Assembly (NCBI GenBank): GCA_963795935.1
Contig: CAWCJO010000004.1
Coordinates: 806,001 to 870,000 of the forward strand
DNA: 64,000 nucleotides
Source: JAICMB01 sp963795935
GTDB lineage: Bacteria > Acidobacteriota > Terriglobia > Bryobacterales > Bryobacteraceae
Direction: 5' to 3'
The notes beneath the pieces were generated by a model. It searched no databases. It was not told where the DNA came from and saw nothing but the letters and a program-made list of their open reading frames with translations. The translations under genes were made by a program, and so were the position numbers. Every line of letters starts with the position of its first letter. Positions within the stretch are counted from its first letter, which is position 1. Below are positions 18,689 through 28,461 of the stretch, in pieces.

Positions 18689-19687
18689 TTACCGCCGCGT
18701 CCGATAATATAACTCGATCCACGGTCCCGTCAGCGGGCCATCGGCGCGGGCCCGCGCGGTTCGATTCATGCTAGCGATTCCGAGGCTGATCGCGCGCTCT
18801 TCTTCGGCCACCCAGGCGGGAACCTCGGGGAGCGGGAGCGTGATCAATTCCGAATCGAGCGCGCCTTCCGAGTGGAAATGTTCGCTCGAAATCAGCCGGC
18901 CGAGAGTCGCGCTGCCATAACCATAGAGGTAAGGGAAAGCCAGAAGATTATTGTAGGCCATGGCCTTGAGCGCGAACTCCTCGATGCCGCCGCGCTCTTC
19001 CAAAAGCCCGGAATCGCGCAACAGGGATTCAGACAGCTCGTAAAACACGGCATTGGGCGTGCGCACCACGAGCAGGCCGCCGGGCTTGACGACGCGATGG
19101 ATTTCTTTCAGCAGCGGACGGGGATCCGGAACCTGCTCGAAACAATTCCAGACGAAGACGCCGTCGTAGGAAGCGTTCGGAAACGCGCAATCCTGAAGTT
19201 CGCATTCGAACACAGTGAAGCCTTTCGATCTTGCGTACCGCGAGGTATCTTTCCCGATGTCGATGCCTTGGGCGCGCCATCCCCATTCGCCCGCGACCTG
19301 CAGGAAGGCTCCGTAATGGCTGCCGATCTCGAGCACTTTCGCGCCGGATTGGAGCAGCGAGCGGTACGGCGCCGCTTTATTGCGAAAGGCTTGCGCATAG
19401 CGCGGGAACAGGCGGTCGATTTGCGAATCGTCGTAGGGATCGTCGGCGTAGGTCTGTTCATCGCCGGGGTCCTTCTCATCGCGGACGAAAACGCGGCAAG
19501 CGGAGCAGGCCAGAATGGCGGCATTGTCGCCGTGAGCGAAATCGGTGAGGTCCTTCAGTTCGGAAGGGTTCGGTTGGCGCTCGAAGCGTTCGAGAATGAA
19601 CCGCTCGCGGTATTTGGACTCGCGGCCGATGCGGCCCTCCGGGAGGAATTTCTCGAATTGCAATCCTCCGCAGACGGGGCATTGCAT
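18689..19687 (-). CDS. SAM-dependent methyltransferase with N-terminal zinc-ribbon-like motif
   Basis: A 332-residue class I methyltransferase. The N-terminus has CPVCG and a second pair CSACR (~residue 60), together resembling a small zinc site as in sugar C-methyltransferase relatives. The SAM-binding motif I is VLEIGSHYGAFL (~117-128), the acidic residue after beta-2 lies in GIDIGKDT, and the motif IV region is DGVFVWNCFEQVPDPRPLLK followed by VVKPGGLLVVRTPN. The substrate is unknown; cell-surface sugars or lipids are plausible. Its ATG directly follows the stop of the aldo/keto reductase gene, so the two are likely co-expressed. Confidence 0.85.
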   Translation of the reverse strand: MQCPVCGGLQFEKFLPEGRIGRESKYRERFILERFERQPNPSELKDLTDFAHGDNAAILACSACRVFVRDEKDPGDEQTYADDPYDDSQIDRLFPRYAQAFRNKAAPYRSLLQSGAKVLEIGSHYGAFLQVAGEWGWRAQGIDIGKDTSRYARSKGFTVFECELQDCAFPNASYDGVFVWNCFEQVPDPRPLLKEIHRVVKPGGLLVVRTPNAVFYELSESLLRDSGLLEERGGIEEFALKAMAYNNLLAFPYLYGYGSATLGRLISSEHFHSEGALDSELITLPLPEVPAWVAEEERAISLGIASMNRTARARADGPLTGPWIELYYRTRR

Positions 19688-20545
19688 CTAAATCATACCC
19701 AGGGCAACGTCGCGGGCAGGCGCGGGGAACGCGCGGTCGATGACGCCATACTCCTCCTGCGTCAATTGCCAGCCCGCCCCGCCGCTGTTTTCGCGGACGT
19801 GGCCGGGATTTCCGGACTTCGGAATCGCGAAGACGCCGTGCGCGGTCAGAAAATTCAGAACCACTTGGCGGGCCGTGCGCTTGTGCCGCAGCGCAATCTC
19901 TTCGAGAATGGCCGAGCCCACGGTGTTGGGTTTTGGAAAATCGCGATGCCCGAAGGGGCTGTACCCCATGACCGCGATGCCGCGCTCGCGGCAATAGGGG
20001 ATGAGCTTGCGCTCGATGCCGCGGTCCTTCAGATGATACAGCACTTGATCGCAGGCCAGGCGGTTGTGCCGCAGCGCCGCTTCAGCCTCGCGCAGTTGCT
20101 CCACGTCGAAATTGGAGACGCCGATATAGCGGATCATCCGGCGCGCAACCAGTTGCTCCATGGCGCGCATGGTTTCGCGCAGGGGATGCTTGCTCTCCCA
20201 GTGCAAAAGGTAGAGGTCCACGCAATCGACGCCCAGCCTTTTCAAGCTGGCCTCGCACGCTTTCAAGGCGCCGTCGAAGGAGGCATTCGAGGGCAGAACC
20301 TTCGTGACCAGGAAGACTTCCGCGCGTTTGCCGCGGATGGCCTCGCCCACCAGCTCCTCCGTCAGGCCGTTGCCGTACATCTCGGCGGTATCGAGAAGCG
20401 TCATGCCGGCCTCCACGCCGCAGCGCAAGGCCGCGAGGGCGGCGTCGCGGCCGGTCTGTTCGATCATCCAGGTCCCCAGGCCGAGAACGGGAAGGGCCTC
20501 GCCAGTCCAGCCAAAGGCGCGCCGCGGGACGCCTGCTTCGCTCAT
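19688..20545 (-). CDS. Aldo/keto reductase
   Basis: About 285 residues from the ATG at 20545 (the frame is open further upstream but that part is repetitive and non-domain). The TIM-barrel reductase family motifs are present: LGLGTWMIEQ, the catalytic Asp/Tyr in TLLDTAEMYGNG, Lys in FLVTKVLP, and the His-containing strand DLYLLHWES, then IRYIGVSNFDVEQL and the NADPH-site loop AIPKSGNPGHVREN. It reduces carbonyls with NADPH; the physiological substrate cannot be named. It is followed without a gap by a methyltransferase gene. Confidence 0.92.
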   Translation of the reverse strand: MSEAGVPRRAFGWTGEALPVLGLGTWMIEQTGRDAALAALRCGVEAGMTLLDTAEMYGNGLTEELVGEAIRGKRAEVFLVTKVLPSNASFDGALKACEASLKRLGVDCVDLYLLHWESKHPLRETMRAMEQLVARRMIRYIGVSNFDVEQLREAEAALRHNRLACDQVLYHLKDRGIERKLIPYCRERGIAVMGYSPFGHRDFPKPNTVGSAILEEIALRHKRTARQVVLNFLTAHGVFAIPKSGNPGHVRENSGGAGWQLTQEEYGVIDRAFPAPARDVALGMI

Positions 20546-20588
20546 ACGCGGTGTGGCGGGGTGCGGCGGGGCAGCGGGTTCGCGTGTC

Positions 20589-21512
20589 TCAGCGCCTCGG
20601 GTGTCGGCTGCATGGGGTTGGGAGCAGGTTGAGGTCCGGTTCACGGTCCGGTTCACGGTCCGCTTTTGCGCCCCCGCGAACATCTCCGAATTCGCCGGCG
20701 TAAACGCGCGTGAACTCCGCGCCTAAGAGGAAGAGCTGCGAGGAATAATATACCCAGACAAAAAGAACAATCAGCGATCCGGCGGCGCCGTAAGCCGACC
20801 CGAAGCTGGCTTTGCCTAGATACAGCCCCAATAGCGATTTTCCCAAAGTAAACAGGACGGCAGTGGCAAACGAACCGGCCCACAAACTACGCCACGGCAG
20901 TCTCCGCTGCGGAACAAAGCGGTAAATCACCGCGAACAACAGTGTGATTACAATGAGCGAAATTACAACGTTCGCAGCCTGGAACAGGCCCACCGGCAGA
21001 TACCCTCCCACGAATTTGCCGAGCGCGACAAGGAATGTGCTCGCGATCAAGGATACCAGCAACAAAAACCCAATGCCGACTACCATGGCGAAGGAGAAAA
21101 ACTCGTCGCGCATCATCCCCCACCAGGAGGAGTTGCGCGACGTATCGACGTCCCAGATGCGGTTGAGCGCCTTGCGCAATTCCGTGAAGACTCCGGAGGC
21201 GCTGAACAATAGCACCACGAACCCGATTATGGTGGCGATGATGCCGGCCTTGGGGGAATGGGCGTTGGCGAGCATGGTCTGGATCGCATCGCCGCCTGCC
21301 GAGCCGACTAACCCGTTGAGTTGGGCGCCTATCTGGTCGCGCGCGGCCTTTTCGCCGAAAACCAAACCGGCGATGGAGATCGCGATCACCAGCAAGGGCG
21401 CGAGCGAAAGGACCGTGTAGTATGACAGCGCCGCGCCGAGCGTCTGCGCATCGTGGCTGCTCCATTGCGAGAACGAACGTGACAACAGTGACCGCGCTTT
21501 TTGTAACGTCAT
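20589..21512 (-). CDS. YihY/UPF0761-family membrane protein
   Basis: A ~307-residue inner-membrane protein with six hydrophobic segments. The ATG at 21512 is chosen for the GAGGGG 7 nt upstream. Family landmarks are DAQTLGAALSYYTVLSLAPL, LRKALNRIWDVD, YRFVPQRRLPWRSLWAGSF and the final VWVYYSSQLFLLGAEFTRVY. The family was once called RNase BN, a role later assigned elsewhere, and its function is unsettled. The hydrophilic C-terminal tail contains a small tandem repeat (TCCGGTTCACGG units at about 20634-20660) giving REPDREPD. Confidence 0.88.
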   Translation of the reverse strand: MTLQKARSLLSRSFSQWSSHDAQTLGAALSYYTVLSLAPLLVIAISIAGLVFGEKAARDQIGAQLNGLVGSAGGDAIQTMLANAHSPKAGIIATIIGFVVLLFSASGVFTELRKALNRIWDVDTSRNSSWWGMMRDEFFSFAMVVGIGFLLLVSLIASTFLVALGKFVGGYLPVGLFQAANVVISLIVITLLFAVIYRFVPQRRLPWRSLWAGSFATAVLFTLGKSLLGLYLGKASFGSAYGAAGSLIVLFVWVYYSSQLFLLGAEFTRVYAGEFGDVRGGAKADREPDREPDLNLLPTPCSRHPRR

Positions 21513-21589
21513 CGAATTTGCCCCTCGCAACGTTGTGCAATTCAGATTCCAGAGAAGGTATTTAAAATGGCTCCGCCGATCCGCGACAC

Positions 21590-21607
21590 TATAATGAAAA
21601 ACATCCC
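21590..21607 (+). promoter_or_regulatory. -10 element and very short leader of the arabinosidase operon
   Basis: A perfect TATAAT at 21590-21595 stands 12 bases before the ATG of the GH51 gene; transcription would start about 6 bases before the ATG. There is no Shine-Dalgarno sequence and no good -35 box, so a leaderless or near-leaderless message is inferred. Confidence 0.5.
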
Positions 21608-23230
21608 ATGCAACGCCGCCAATTCCTGTCGCTGATTCCCGGCGGGCTCGTGGCCGCCCGGCCGGCCCGCGCCGCCGAGGCCCAAATCAGCGTCTTCGTG
21701 AACGAGCGCATCGCGCCCATCAGTCCCCTGGTCCACGGCCAGTTCATCGAGCATCTCGGCGGGGTCATTTACGACGGCGTGTGGGTGGGCGAAAAATCTT
21801 CCATCCCGAACATCGGCGGGATTCGCAAAGCGCTGGTCGAGGCCATGCGTCCATTGGGACCGACCGTGGTTCGTTGGCCGGGCGGCTGTTTCGCCGATTC
21901 TTACGATTGGCGCGACGGAATCGGGCCGCCAAGCGAGCGCCCACGCCGCCGTAATTTCTGGGCTTCGAACGGCCGCCTCCGAAATTTGCCCGACTCGATT
22001 CCCGCCAAGGACGACCCTAACGCTTTCGGCACGAACGAGTTCATGCGCTTCTGCGGCTTGATCGGCGCGCAGCCGTATGTTGCGGCGAATGTGCGCGGAA
22101 TGACAGCGCGCGATTTCGACGAATGGATCGCCTACTGCAACGCGCCCGCGAGCGCCGGGACGGCTTCGGCGCGCCGCGCCGCGAACGGATCGCCCGACCC
22201 GTTCAACGTGCGCTACTGGGGCGTGGGCAACGAAAGCTGGGGCTGCGGCGGCGAAATGACGGCCGCGGAATATTCGCTCGAATTCCGCAAGTTCACGGCC
22301 TGGACGCCCACTTACAACCAGCCGCTCTCGTTCATCGCCTCGGGTCCCAATGGCGCCGACTACAACTGGTCGCGGGGTTTCTTCTCACGCCTGGCGGAAA
22401 AAGGGGCGGGCGCCATGAATAAAGTGTGGGGCTGGGCGCTGCACTATTATTGCGGAACCACCGGTACAGGCGACTCGCTCGATTTTACGGCGGACAACGC
22501 CTACGAGCTGTTCGACCGCGCTAATCGCATGGAGGACCTCATTAACCGGCACTGGAGCATAATGGGCGAGTTCGACCGCGAACATCGCATTGCGCTGGTC
22601 GTGGATGAATGGGGAGACTGGCATCACGATGGGACGGCCGTCGCTCCGTCGCATCTTTTCGGCAGCATTCCGACAATGCGCGATGCGATTGTGGCGGCCT
22701 TGACCCTCGATACGTTCCATCGCCATGCCGACAAAATCGCGATGGCGAACGCGGCGCAGCTCGTCAATTGTATCCAGACTTTGTTTCTCGCCGAAGGCGA
22801 TAAGTTTTGCGTTACGCCGACTTATCGGGTTTTCGCCATGTATAAAGACCATCTGGGCGGCGATGCCCTGCGCACGACGTTCGCCGCGCCGGATGCAAGC
22901 TACTCGGCGCCAAGCGGCGCCCAGGAAAGTAAGTCCCGCCATGTCGTCCGGCTGGCAGGGGCGGCTTCGCGCGCCGGCGGCGCGCTGACGATCACGGCAG
23001 CGCATACGCATTTGACCGAGCCGCTTGAAACGAGCGTCAATGTTTCCGGCACAAACGTGAAGGCCGCGAAAGGAGTTGTGCTCTCCGGCCCCGATATCCA
23101 CGCGCACAACGATTTTTCCCAGCCGGACGCCGTCAAGCCCGCGCCGCTGGCGTTGGAAATCTCCGGAGGCGAGCTGCGCATCCGCATCCCGGCGGCATCG
23201 GTGATAAAAATTCAGGCCGAACTTTCATGA
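21608..23230 (+). CDS. GH51-type alpha-L-arabinofuranosidase, Tat-exported
   Basis: A 540-residue retaining glycosidase. The N-terminus (RRQFLSLIPGG) is a twin-arginine signal. The catalytic barrel contains HGQFIEHLGGVIYDGVW, VVRWPGGCFADSYDWRDGIG, the acid/base Glu in VGNESWG (~E209) and the nucleophile Glu in VVDEWGDWH (~E334), then a C-terminal beta-domain ending IRIPAASVIKIQAELS. The family removes terminal alpha-L-arabinofuranose from arabinan, arabinoxylan and arabinogalactan side chains. Its TGA overlaps the next start (ATGA at 23227), making it the first gene of a coupled operon. The start has a TATAAT just upstream and no ribosome-binding site. Confidence 0.9.
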   Translation: MQRRQFLSLIPGGLVAARPARAAEAQISVFVNERIAPISPLVHGQFIEHLGGVIYDGVWVGEKSSIPNIGGIRKALVEAMRPLGPTVVRWPGGCFADSYDWRDGIGPPSERPRRRNFWASNGRLRNLPDSIPAKDDPNAFGTNEFMRFCGLIGAQPYVAANVRGMTARDFDEWIAYCNAPASAGTASARRAANGSPDPFNVRYWGVGNESWGCGGEMTAAEYSLEFRKFTAWTPTYNQPLSFIASGPNGADYNWSRGFFSRLAEKGAGAMNKVWGWALHYYCGTTGTGDSLDFTADNAYELFDRANRMEDLINRHWSIMGEFDREHRIALVVDEWGDWHHDGTAVAPSHLFGSIPTMRDAIVAALTLDTFHRHADKIAMANAAQLVNCIQTLFLAEGDKFCVTPTYRVFAMYKDHLGGDALRTTFAAPDASYSAPSGAQESKSRHVVRLAGAASRAGGALTITAAHTHLTEPLETSVNVSGTNVKAAKGVVLSGPDIHAHNDFSQPDAVKPAPLALEISGGELRIRIPAASVIKIQAELS

Positions 23231-25045
23231 AACCCTTATTCCTCGCCGCCGCGTGTTTCGTCGCAGCGCACGCGGCGAGCCTCCCCGAAGCCACGGAATC
23301 GTCGAGCGAAATGCGCCCGTCCATCGAGCGTTATACTGCCGACCGCGGGCTTCTGCTGCGTTATTACTCCATCGATCTTTCCCCGGCGCGCCGCGACCGC
23401 ATGAGAGAAGTTCGACGCCGAGTGGCTCGACCGTCTTCCCACCCTGAACTTCGACGCCATGGGCCAGGACGGTAAGATCGACTACATCCTGTTCCGCAAC
23501 TATCTGGAGCACGATCTTCGCCAGATCGATCTCGACGAGAAACATCAGGCCGAGGCGGCGCCCTTCGTACCGTTCAGCCAAACGATCGTCGATCTGGAGG
23601 AAGCGCGCCGCCGCATGGAGCCGGTCGATCCGAAGAGCTCCGCGCACGCGCTCAGCGGACTTACGAAAGAGGTAGCCGCGCTTCAGGCCGCCAGGCAAGC
23701 TACGCTCAAATCCGCGCCGCCGGACAAAATGATCGCCAATCGCGCGGGGGGAGAAGTGCTGTCCCTCCGCGCCGTCCTGAGGCGCTGGTTCGATTTCTAC
23801 AACGGCTACGACCCGATGTTCACCTGGTGGGCCGCCGAGTCCTACAAAGAAGCCGATGCCGCGCTTGAGAAGTACGCGATATTTCTGCGCGCGCAGGTGG
23901 CCGGCATACACGAACCATTGGCGGCGTTCTCCGGTTTCCGGCGCGCCGGCGCTCAGATTCCCGGTCCGGCGGCGGCCGCCGCGCCTGCGCGTCCCGATCC
24001 CAGCCGCATGGATTCCACCGACGATATCATCGGCGATCCGATCGGCCGCGAGGGCCTGCTGAGCGAGCTCGCCAGCGAAATGATTCCGTACACGCCGGAG
24101 CAGCTCATCGCCATTGCCGATAAAGAATTCGCGTGGTGCGAGGAGCAGATGAAGAAGGCCTCGAACGAGCTCGGTTACGGCGACGACTGGAAGAAAGCGC
24201 TCGAGCATGTCAAGAACATGTACGTGGAGCCGGGCAAGCAGCCGCAGCTCATCCGCGACCTGGAGCGCGAAGCCGAAGCCTTCATCGACGAGCACGACCT
24301 GGTCACGATTCCGCCGCTCGCGCGCGAAACGTGGCGCATGGAAATGATGACCCCCCAGCGCCAGCTTGTGAATCCATTTTTCACCGGCGGGGAAGTGATG
24401 AGCGTTTCCTACCCGGTCGAATCTATGACCTTCGAGCAGAAGATGATGAGCATGCGCGGCAATAACATCCCGTTTTCGCGCGCCACCGTCTTTCACGAGC
24501 TGATCCCCGGCCACGAGCTGCAACTGTTCATGGCCGCCCGCTATCATCCCTATCGCCAAATCTTCAACACGCCCTTTCTAACGGAAGGCTGGTCGCTGTA
24601 CTGGGAAATGCTGATGTGGGACATGCATTTCCAGAAAACCCCGGAAGACCGCATCGGAGCGCTCTTCTGGAGAATGCACCGCTGCGCCCGCATTATTTTT
24701 TCGCTCAGCTTCCACTTGGGGAAAATGACGCCGCAACAGGCTGTCGATTTCCTGGTCGACCGCGTCGGCCACGAGCGCGATAACGCCATCGGCGAAGTGC
24801 GCCGCTCCTTTAACGGAAGCTATTCGCCGCTCTATCAGGCCGCTTATCTGCTGGGCGGTATGCAGCTCTACGCGCTGCACAAGGAACTGGTCGACTCCGG
24901 CAAGATGACGAACCGGCAATTCCACGATGCCGTCCTGAAGGAGGGACGCATGCCGGTCGAGATGATCCGCGCGGGCTTGACGAATCAGAAGCTCGCGCGC
25001 GATTTCGGCTCCAACTGGCTCTTTTATGGAACGGTAGTTCCTTAA
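23227..25045 (+). CDS. DUF885-family putative metallopeptidase, one frameshift
   Basis: About 606 residues with a Sec signal peptide (KPLFLAAACFVAAHAAS). A shift near 23410 joins the N-terminal part (…LLLRYYSIDLSPARRDRM) to EFDAEWLDRLPTLNFDAMGQ, after which the frame is intact. The DUF885 landmarks are VFHELIPGHELQLFMAARY (~residue 420) and TEGWSLYWE (~452). The HExxxGH plus downstream Glu pattern resembles zinc peptidases of the gluzincin type, so a secreted peptidase is inferred; DUF885 activity is little characterised. It overlaps GH51 upstream (ATGA) and the permease downstream (TAATG), so all three are translated together. Confidence 0.82.
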
Positions 25046-26529
25046 TGTCGACGCAGCCCATGAAATCGGCGCAAGCGGCCGCGCCCGACGCCGGGTTTGT
25101 GCGCGGGTTGAACCTGTTCGACTCCACGATGATCGTCGTGGGCATCATGATCGGCTCCGGCATTTTCATTGTGTCGGCCGACATGGCGCGCTTAATAAAC
25201 AGCGCCGGCTGGCTGCTGGTTGCGTGGGCCATTACGGGGCTCCTCACCGTCGCGGCCGCGCTCTCCTACGGCGAACTTTCTTCGATGATGCCGCGCGCCG
25301 GCGGCATGTACGTCTACTTGCGGGAAGCATACTCGCCGCTATGGGGCTTTCTCTACGGCTGGACATCGTTCACGGTGATCCAGACCGGCACCATCGCGGC
25401 GGTTGCGGTGGCGTTCGCGCGCTTTCTCGGAATTTTATGGCCGGCGGTGGGCGAGAACCGCTACGCGATCGCGCCTATTCACATCGGTTCCGGGTACGCG
25501 CTGTCGCTGTCCACCGCGCAACTGGTCGCGATCGGCGTCATCGCGCTGTTGACGTGGACCAACACGCGCGGCCTGGAATACGGCAAAATCGTGCAGAACG
25601 TCTTCACCTCGGCGAAGGGACTGGCGATGGCGGCGCTGATCGTCGCGGGACTGACGATCGGCCTGAATGCAAACGCCGTTCACGTCAACTTCGGCCACTT
25701 GTGGTCCGTCGGCGCTTTCGATCCATCGCTCGGCGTCGCGGCGGGCAGCGCTTTCGGGCTCATGGTGGCGCTATGCGTGTCGCAATCCGGATCGCTGTTC
25801 TCGGCCGATTCCTGGCACGACATCACTTTCGTGGCGGGCGAGGTTCGCGATCCGCGGCGCACCATGCCGCTCGCCATGGCGCTCGGCTGCACGGCGGTGA
25901 GCGTCATCTACATCCTGGCCAACGTCGCGTACCTGGCGGTGCTGCCGTTGCCGGCGATCCAGCACGCGCCTTCGGACCGCGTCGCGACGGCGGTGTTGCA
26001 ACATATTTTTCCTGGACTCGGCGCGGTTCTGATGGCCATCGCAATCATGATCTCGACGTTCGGCTGCGTCAACAGCCTGGTGCTGGCGGGTGCCCGCGCG
26101 TATTACGCCATGGCACACGATGGGCTGTTCTTTCGCCGCGCCGGCGTCCTGAATAGGGCGCGCGTGCCGGGCTGGTCGCTGGTGGTGCAAGGAATCTGGG
26201 CCGCGGTTCTGGTGCTGCCGCGCACCTTCAATCGCGCGACCGGCGAATATGGCAACCTCTATAGCAACCTGCTCGATTATGTCATCTCGGCGGCCCTGAT
26301 CTTCTACATCCTGACCATCGCCGGCGTGATCCGGCTGCGCCACACGCGGCCCGATGCCGAGCGTCCCTATAAAGTCATCGGTTACCCGCTGGTTCCGGCG
26401 CTCTATATCGCGGGCGCGACAATCATTTTGGCAATCCTGTTCGCCTACCGCCCCTCGACCACATGGCCGGGCCTCATCATCGTGCTGGCGGGCGCGGTGA
26501 TTTATCCTCTATTAAAGAAGAGGACTTGA
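25045..26529 (+). CDS. APC-superfamily amino-acid permease
   Basis: A 494-residue protein with about 12 hydrophobic helices. LFDSTMIVVGIMIGSGIFIV at the N-terminus contains the GxGIF substrate-binding motif of the APC fold, and ALSYGELSSMMPRAGGMYVY and GWTSFTVIQTGTIAAVAVAF match LAT-like exchangers/permeases. Substrate specificity is not readable. It is the third gene in a coupled run (TAATG overlap with DUF885, TGATG overlap with GH127), suggesting it imports amino acids released from the glycoprotein that the neighbouring glycosidases attack. Confidence 0.9.
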   Translation: MSTQPMKSAQAAAPDAGFVRGLNLFDSTMIVVGIMIGSGIFIVSADMARLINSAGWLLVAWAITGLLTVAAALSYGELSSMMPRAGGMYVYLREAYSPLWGFLYGWTSFTVIQTGTIAAVAVAFARFLGILWPAVGENRYAIAPIHIGSGYALSLSTAQLVAIGVIALLTWTNTRGLEYGKIVQNVFTSAKGLAMAALIVAGLTIGLNANAVHVNFGHLWSVGAFDPSLGVAAGSAFGLMVALCVSQSGSLFSADSWHDITFVAGEVRDPRRTMPLAMALGCTAVSVIYILANVAYLAVLPLPAIQHAPSDRVATAVLQHIFPGLGAVLMAIAIMISTFGCVNSLVLAGARAYYAMAHDGLFFRRAGVLNRARVPGWSLVVQGIWAAVLVLPRTFNRATGEYGNLYSNLLDYVISAALIFYILTIAGVIRLRHTRPDAERPYKVIGYPLVPALYIAGATIILAILFAYRPSTTWPGLIIVLAGAVIYPLLKKRT

Positions 26530-28457
26530 TGACCCGCCGAAGCTTTGCGGCCTCGCTCACGGCTGTTCCGCTATCGGCGCCGCTATTTGCGCAACGCGGC
26601 GGCACGGCGCCCGAAATTCCTCCGTTCGAACCGCCCCTCGCATTTACGCGCGCCGGCGTAGAGCCGAAACTGTTGGCCTTCCCGATGACGCAGGTTCGCC
26701 TTCTTCCCGGCATTTTCACGCAGGCACGGGACTGGAATCTCGGCTACATGCAGCGCCTCGGGGCCGATCGCCTGGTCCGCAACTTCCTGGTGAACGCCGG
26801 GCTGCCGTCGTCCGCCAAACCGCTCGGCGGCTGGGAACAGGATACACCCGGCCAGCGCGGCGAATTGCGCGGCCACTTCACCGGCCACTATCTTTCCGCC
26901 ATTGCGTTGATGTACAGCTCGACGGGAGACAGTCAACTCAAAGCAAAAGGCGATGAGATGGTCGCCGCTCTCGCGAAGTGCCAGCGCAAACTCGGCGGCG
27001 GCTACCTCAGCGCGTTCCCGACGGAGTGGTTCGAACGGCTCGACGCGCGCGAGCGGGTCTGGGCGCCGTTCTACACCATTCACAAAATCATGGCCGGGAT
27101 GTTCGACATGTATCGCTACTGCGGCAGCCGCCAGGCGCTTGAAGTGGTCGAAGGCATGGCGGACTGGACCGACCGCTGGACGGCATCGAAATCCGAAGAG
27201 CACATGCAGGACATTCTTAACACCGAGTTTGGCGGCATGAATGAAGTCCTGTACAATCTCTCGGCCGCGACCGGCAACGACCGCTGGGCCGCGGCGGGCG
27301 ATCGTTTTACAAAGAAGGTTTTCTTCAACCCGCTGGCACTGCGGCGCGACGAATTGCGCGGGCTGCACGTCAACACGCATATCCCGCAAGTAATCGGCGC
27401 GGCGCGGCGCTACGAGCTTTCGGGCGACACGAGGTTTCACGACGTGGCCGATTATTTTTGGTACGAGGTCACCGGCGTCCGCTCTTATGTTACCGGTGGA
27501 ACCAGCAATAACGAAGGTTGGCTGACGCCGCCGCGCGAGCTGGCAGCGGAGCTGAAACGCAGCGTTGCGACGGCCGAATGCTGCTGCGCTTACAACATGC
27601 TGAAGCTGACTCGGCATCTCTATTCCTGGACGGGCGACCCGCGTTACTTCGATTACTACGAGCGCGTGCTCCTGAACCATCGCATCGGCACGATCCACCC
27701 CGAGAGCGGCCGCACGCAATACTATCTTTCGCTTACGCCCGGCGCCTGGAAGACGTTCAACACCGAGGACAATTCCTTCTGGTGCTGCACCGGAACGGGC
27801 GTCGAGGAATATGCGAAGCTCAACGACAGCATCTACTGGCGCGATGGCGAGGCGCTGTATGTGAATCTGTTCATCGCCTCGGAGCTGAGTTGGCCCGAAA
27901 AGGGCCTGCGCATCCGCCAGGAGACGAAATTCCCGGAGGAGCCCGGCACGACGCTCCTCGTCACGGCGCGCCAGCCGGTAAACATGGCGATTCACCTCCG
28001 CATTCCGGCATGGCTCGAAGCGGGCGGCGCGGTGAAGGTCAACGGAGCGCCGCTCGAATCGTTCTCATCGCCCGGCAGCTACCTTACGCTGCGAAGAACC
28101 TGGAAATCCGGCGACCGCATTGAACTCGATCTGCCCATGCGGCTGCATGTTGAATCCATGCCGGACGACTCGCACATGCAAGCGATACTCTACGGGCCGC
28201 TGGTGCTCGCCGGGGATCTCGGCGCGGACGGCCTGAGCGAAGATCTCATTGTCGGACCGAACGCCCCGCCGCTGAAACGCCTCCCTTCCATCGATGTGCC
28301 GTCATTTCGCGCGCCGTCGTCCGATCCGAACTCGTGGATCAAGCCGGCCGGCCGGCCGCTGGCGTTCCGCACCCAGGGCCAACGGAACGACGTAAGTCTG
28401 GAGCCGCTCAACGCTCTGTTTGAAAGGCGCTACTCGGTATATTGGCAGGTTTCCTGA
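26529..28457 (+). CDS. GH127 beta-L-arabinofuranosidase, Tat-exported
   Basis: A 642-residue protein of the DUF1680/GH127 family. The ATG at 26529 overlaps the permease stop and is followed by a twin-arginine signal (TRRSFAASLTAVPLSAPLFA). The alpha/alpha barrel includes GHFTGHYLSAIALMY and IHKIMAGMFDMYRYC. The zinc-thiolate site of the family is kept: Glu and Cys in AECCCAYNML (~350-352) and the double Cys in FWCCTGTGVEE (~419-420), where one Cys is the nucleophile in characterised members. Known members release L-arabinose from beta-1,2-arabinooligosaccharides attached to hydroxyproline in plant extensins, which fits the operon with a peptidase and amino-acid permease. Confidence 0.92.
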   Translation: MTRRSFAASLTAVPLSAPLFAQRGGTAPEIPPFEPPLAFTRAGVEPKLLAFPMTQVRLLPGIFTQARDWNLGYMQRLGADRLVRNFLVNAGLPSSAKPLGGWEQDTPGQRGELRGHFTGHYLSAIALMYSSTGDSQLKAKGDEMVAALAKCQRKLGGGYLSAFPTEWFERLDARERVWAPFYTIHKIMAGMFDMYRYCGSRQALEVVEGMADWTDRWTASKSEEHMQDILNTEFGGMNEVLYNLSAATGNDRWAAAGDRFTKKVFFNPLALRRDELRGLHVNTHIPQVIGAARRYELSGDTRFHDVADYFWYEVTGVRSYVTGGTSNNEGWLTPPRELAAELKRSVATAECCCAYNMLKLTRHLYSWTGDPRYFDYYERVLLNHRIGTIHPESGRTQYYLSLTPGAWKTFNTEDNSFWCCTGTGVEEYAKLNDSIYWRDGEALYVNLFIASELSWPEKGLRIRQETKFPEEPGTTLLVTARQPVNMAIHLRIPAWLEAGGAVKVNGAPLESFSSPGSYLTLRRTWKSGDRIELDLPMRLHVESMPDDSHMQAILYGPLVLAGDLGADGLSEDLIVGPNAPPLKRLPSIDVPSFRAPSSDPNSWIKPAGRPLAFRTQGQRNDVSLEPLNALFERRYSVYWQVS

Positions 28458-28461
28458 GGCC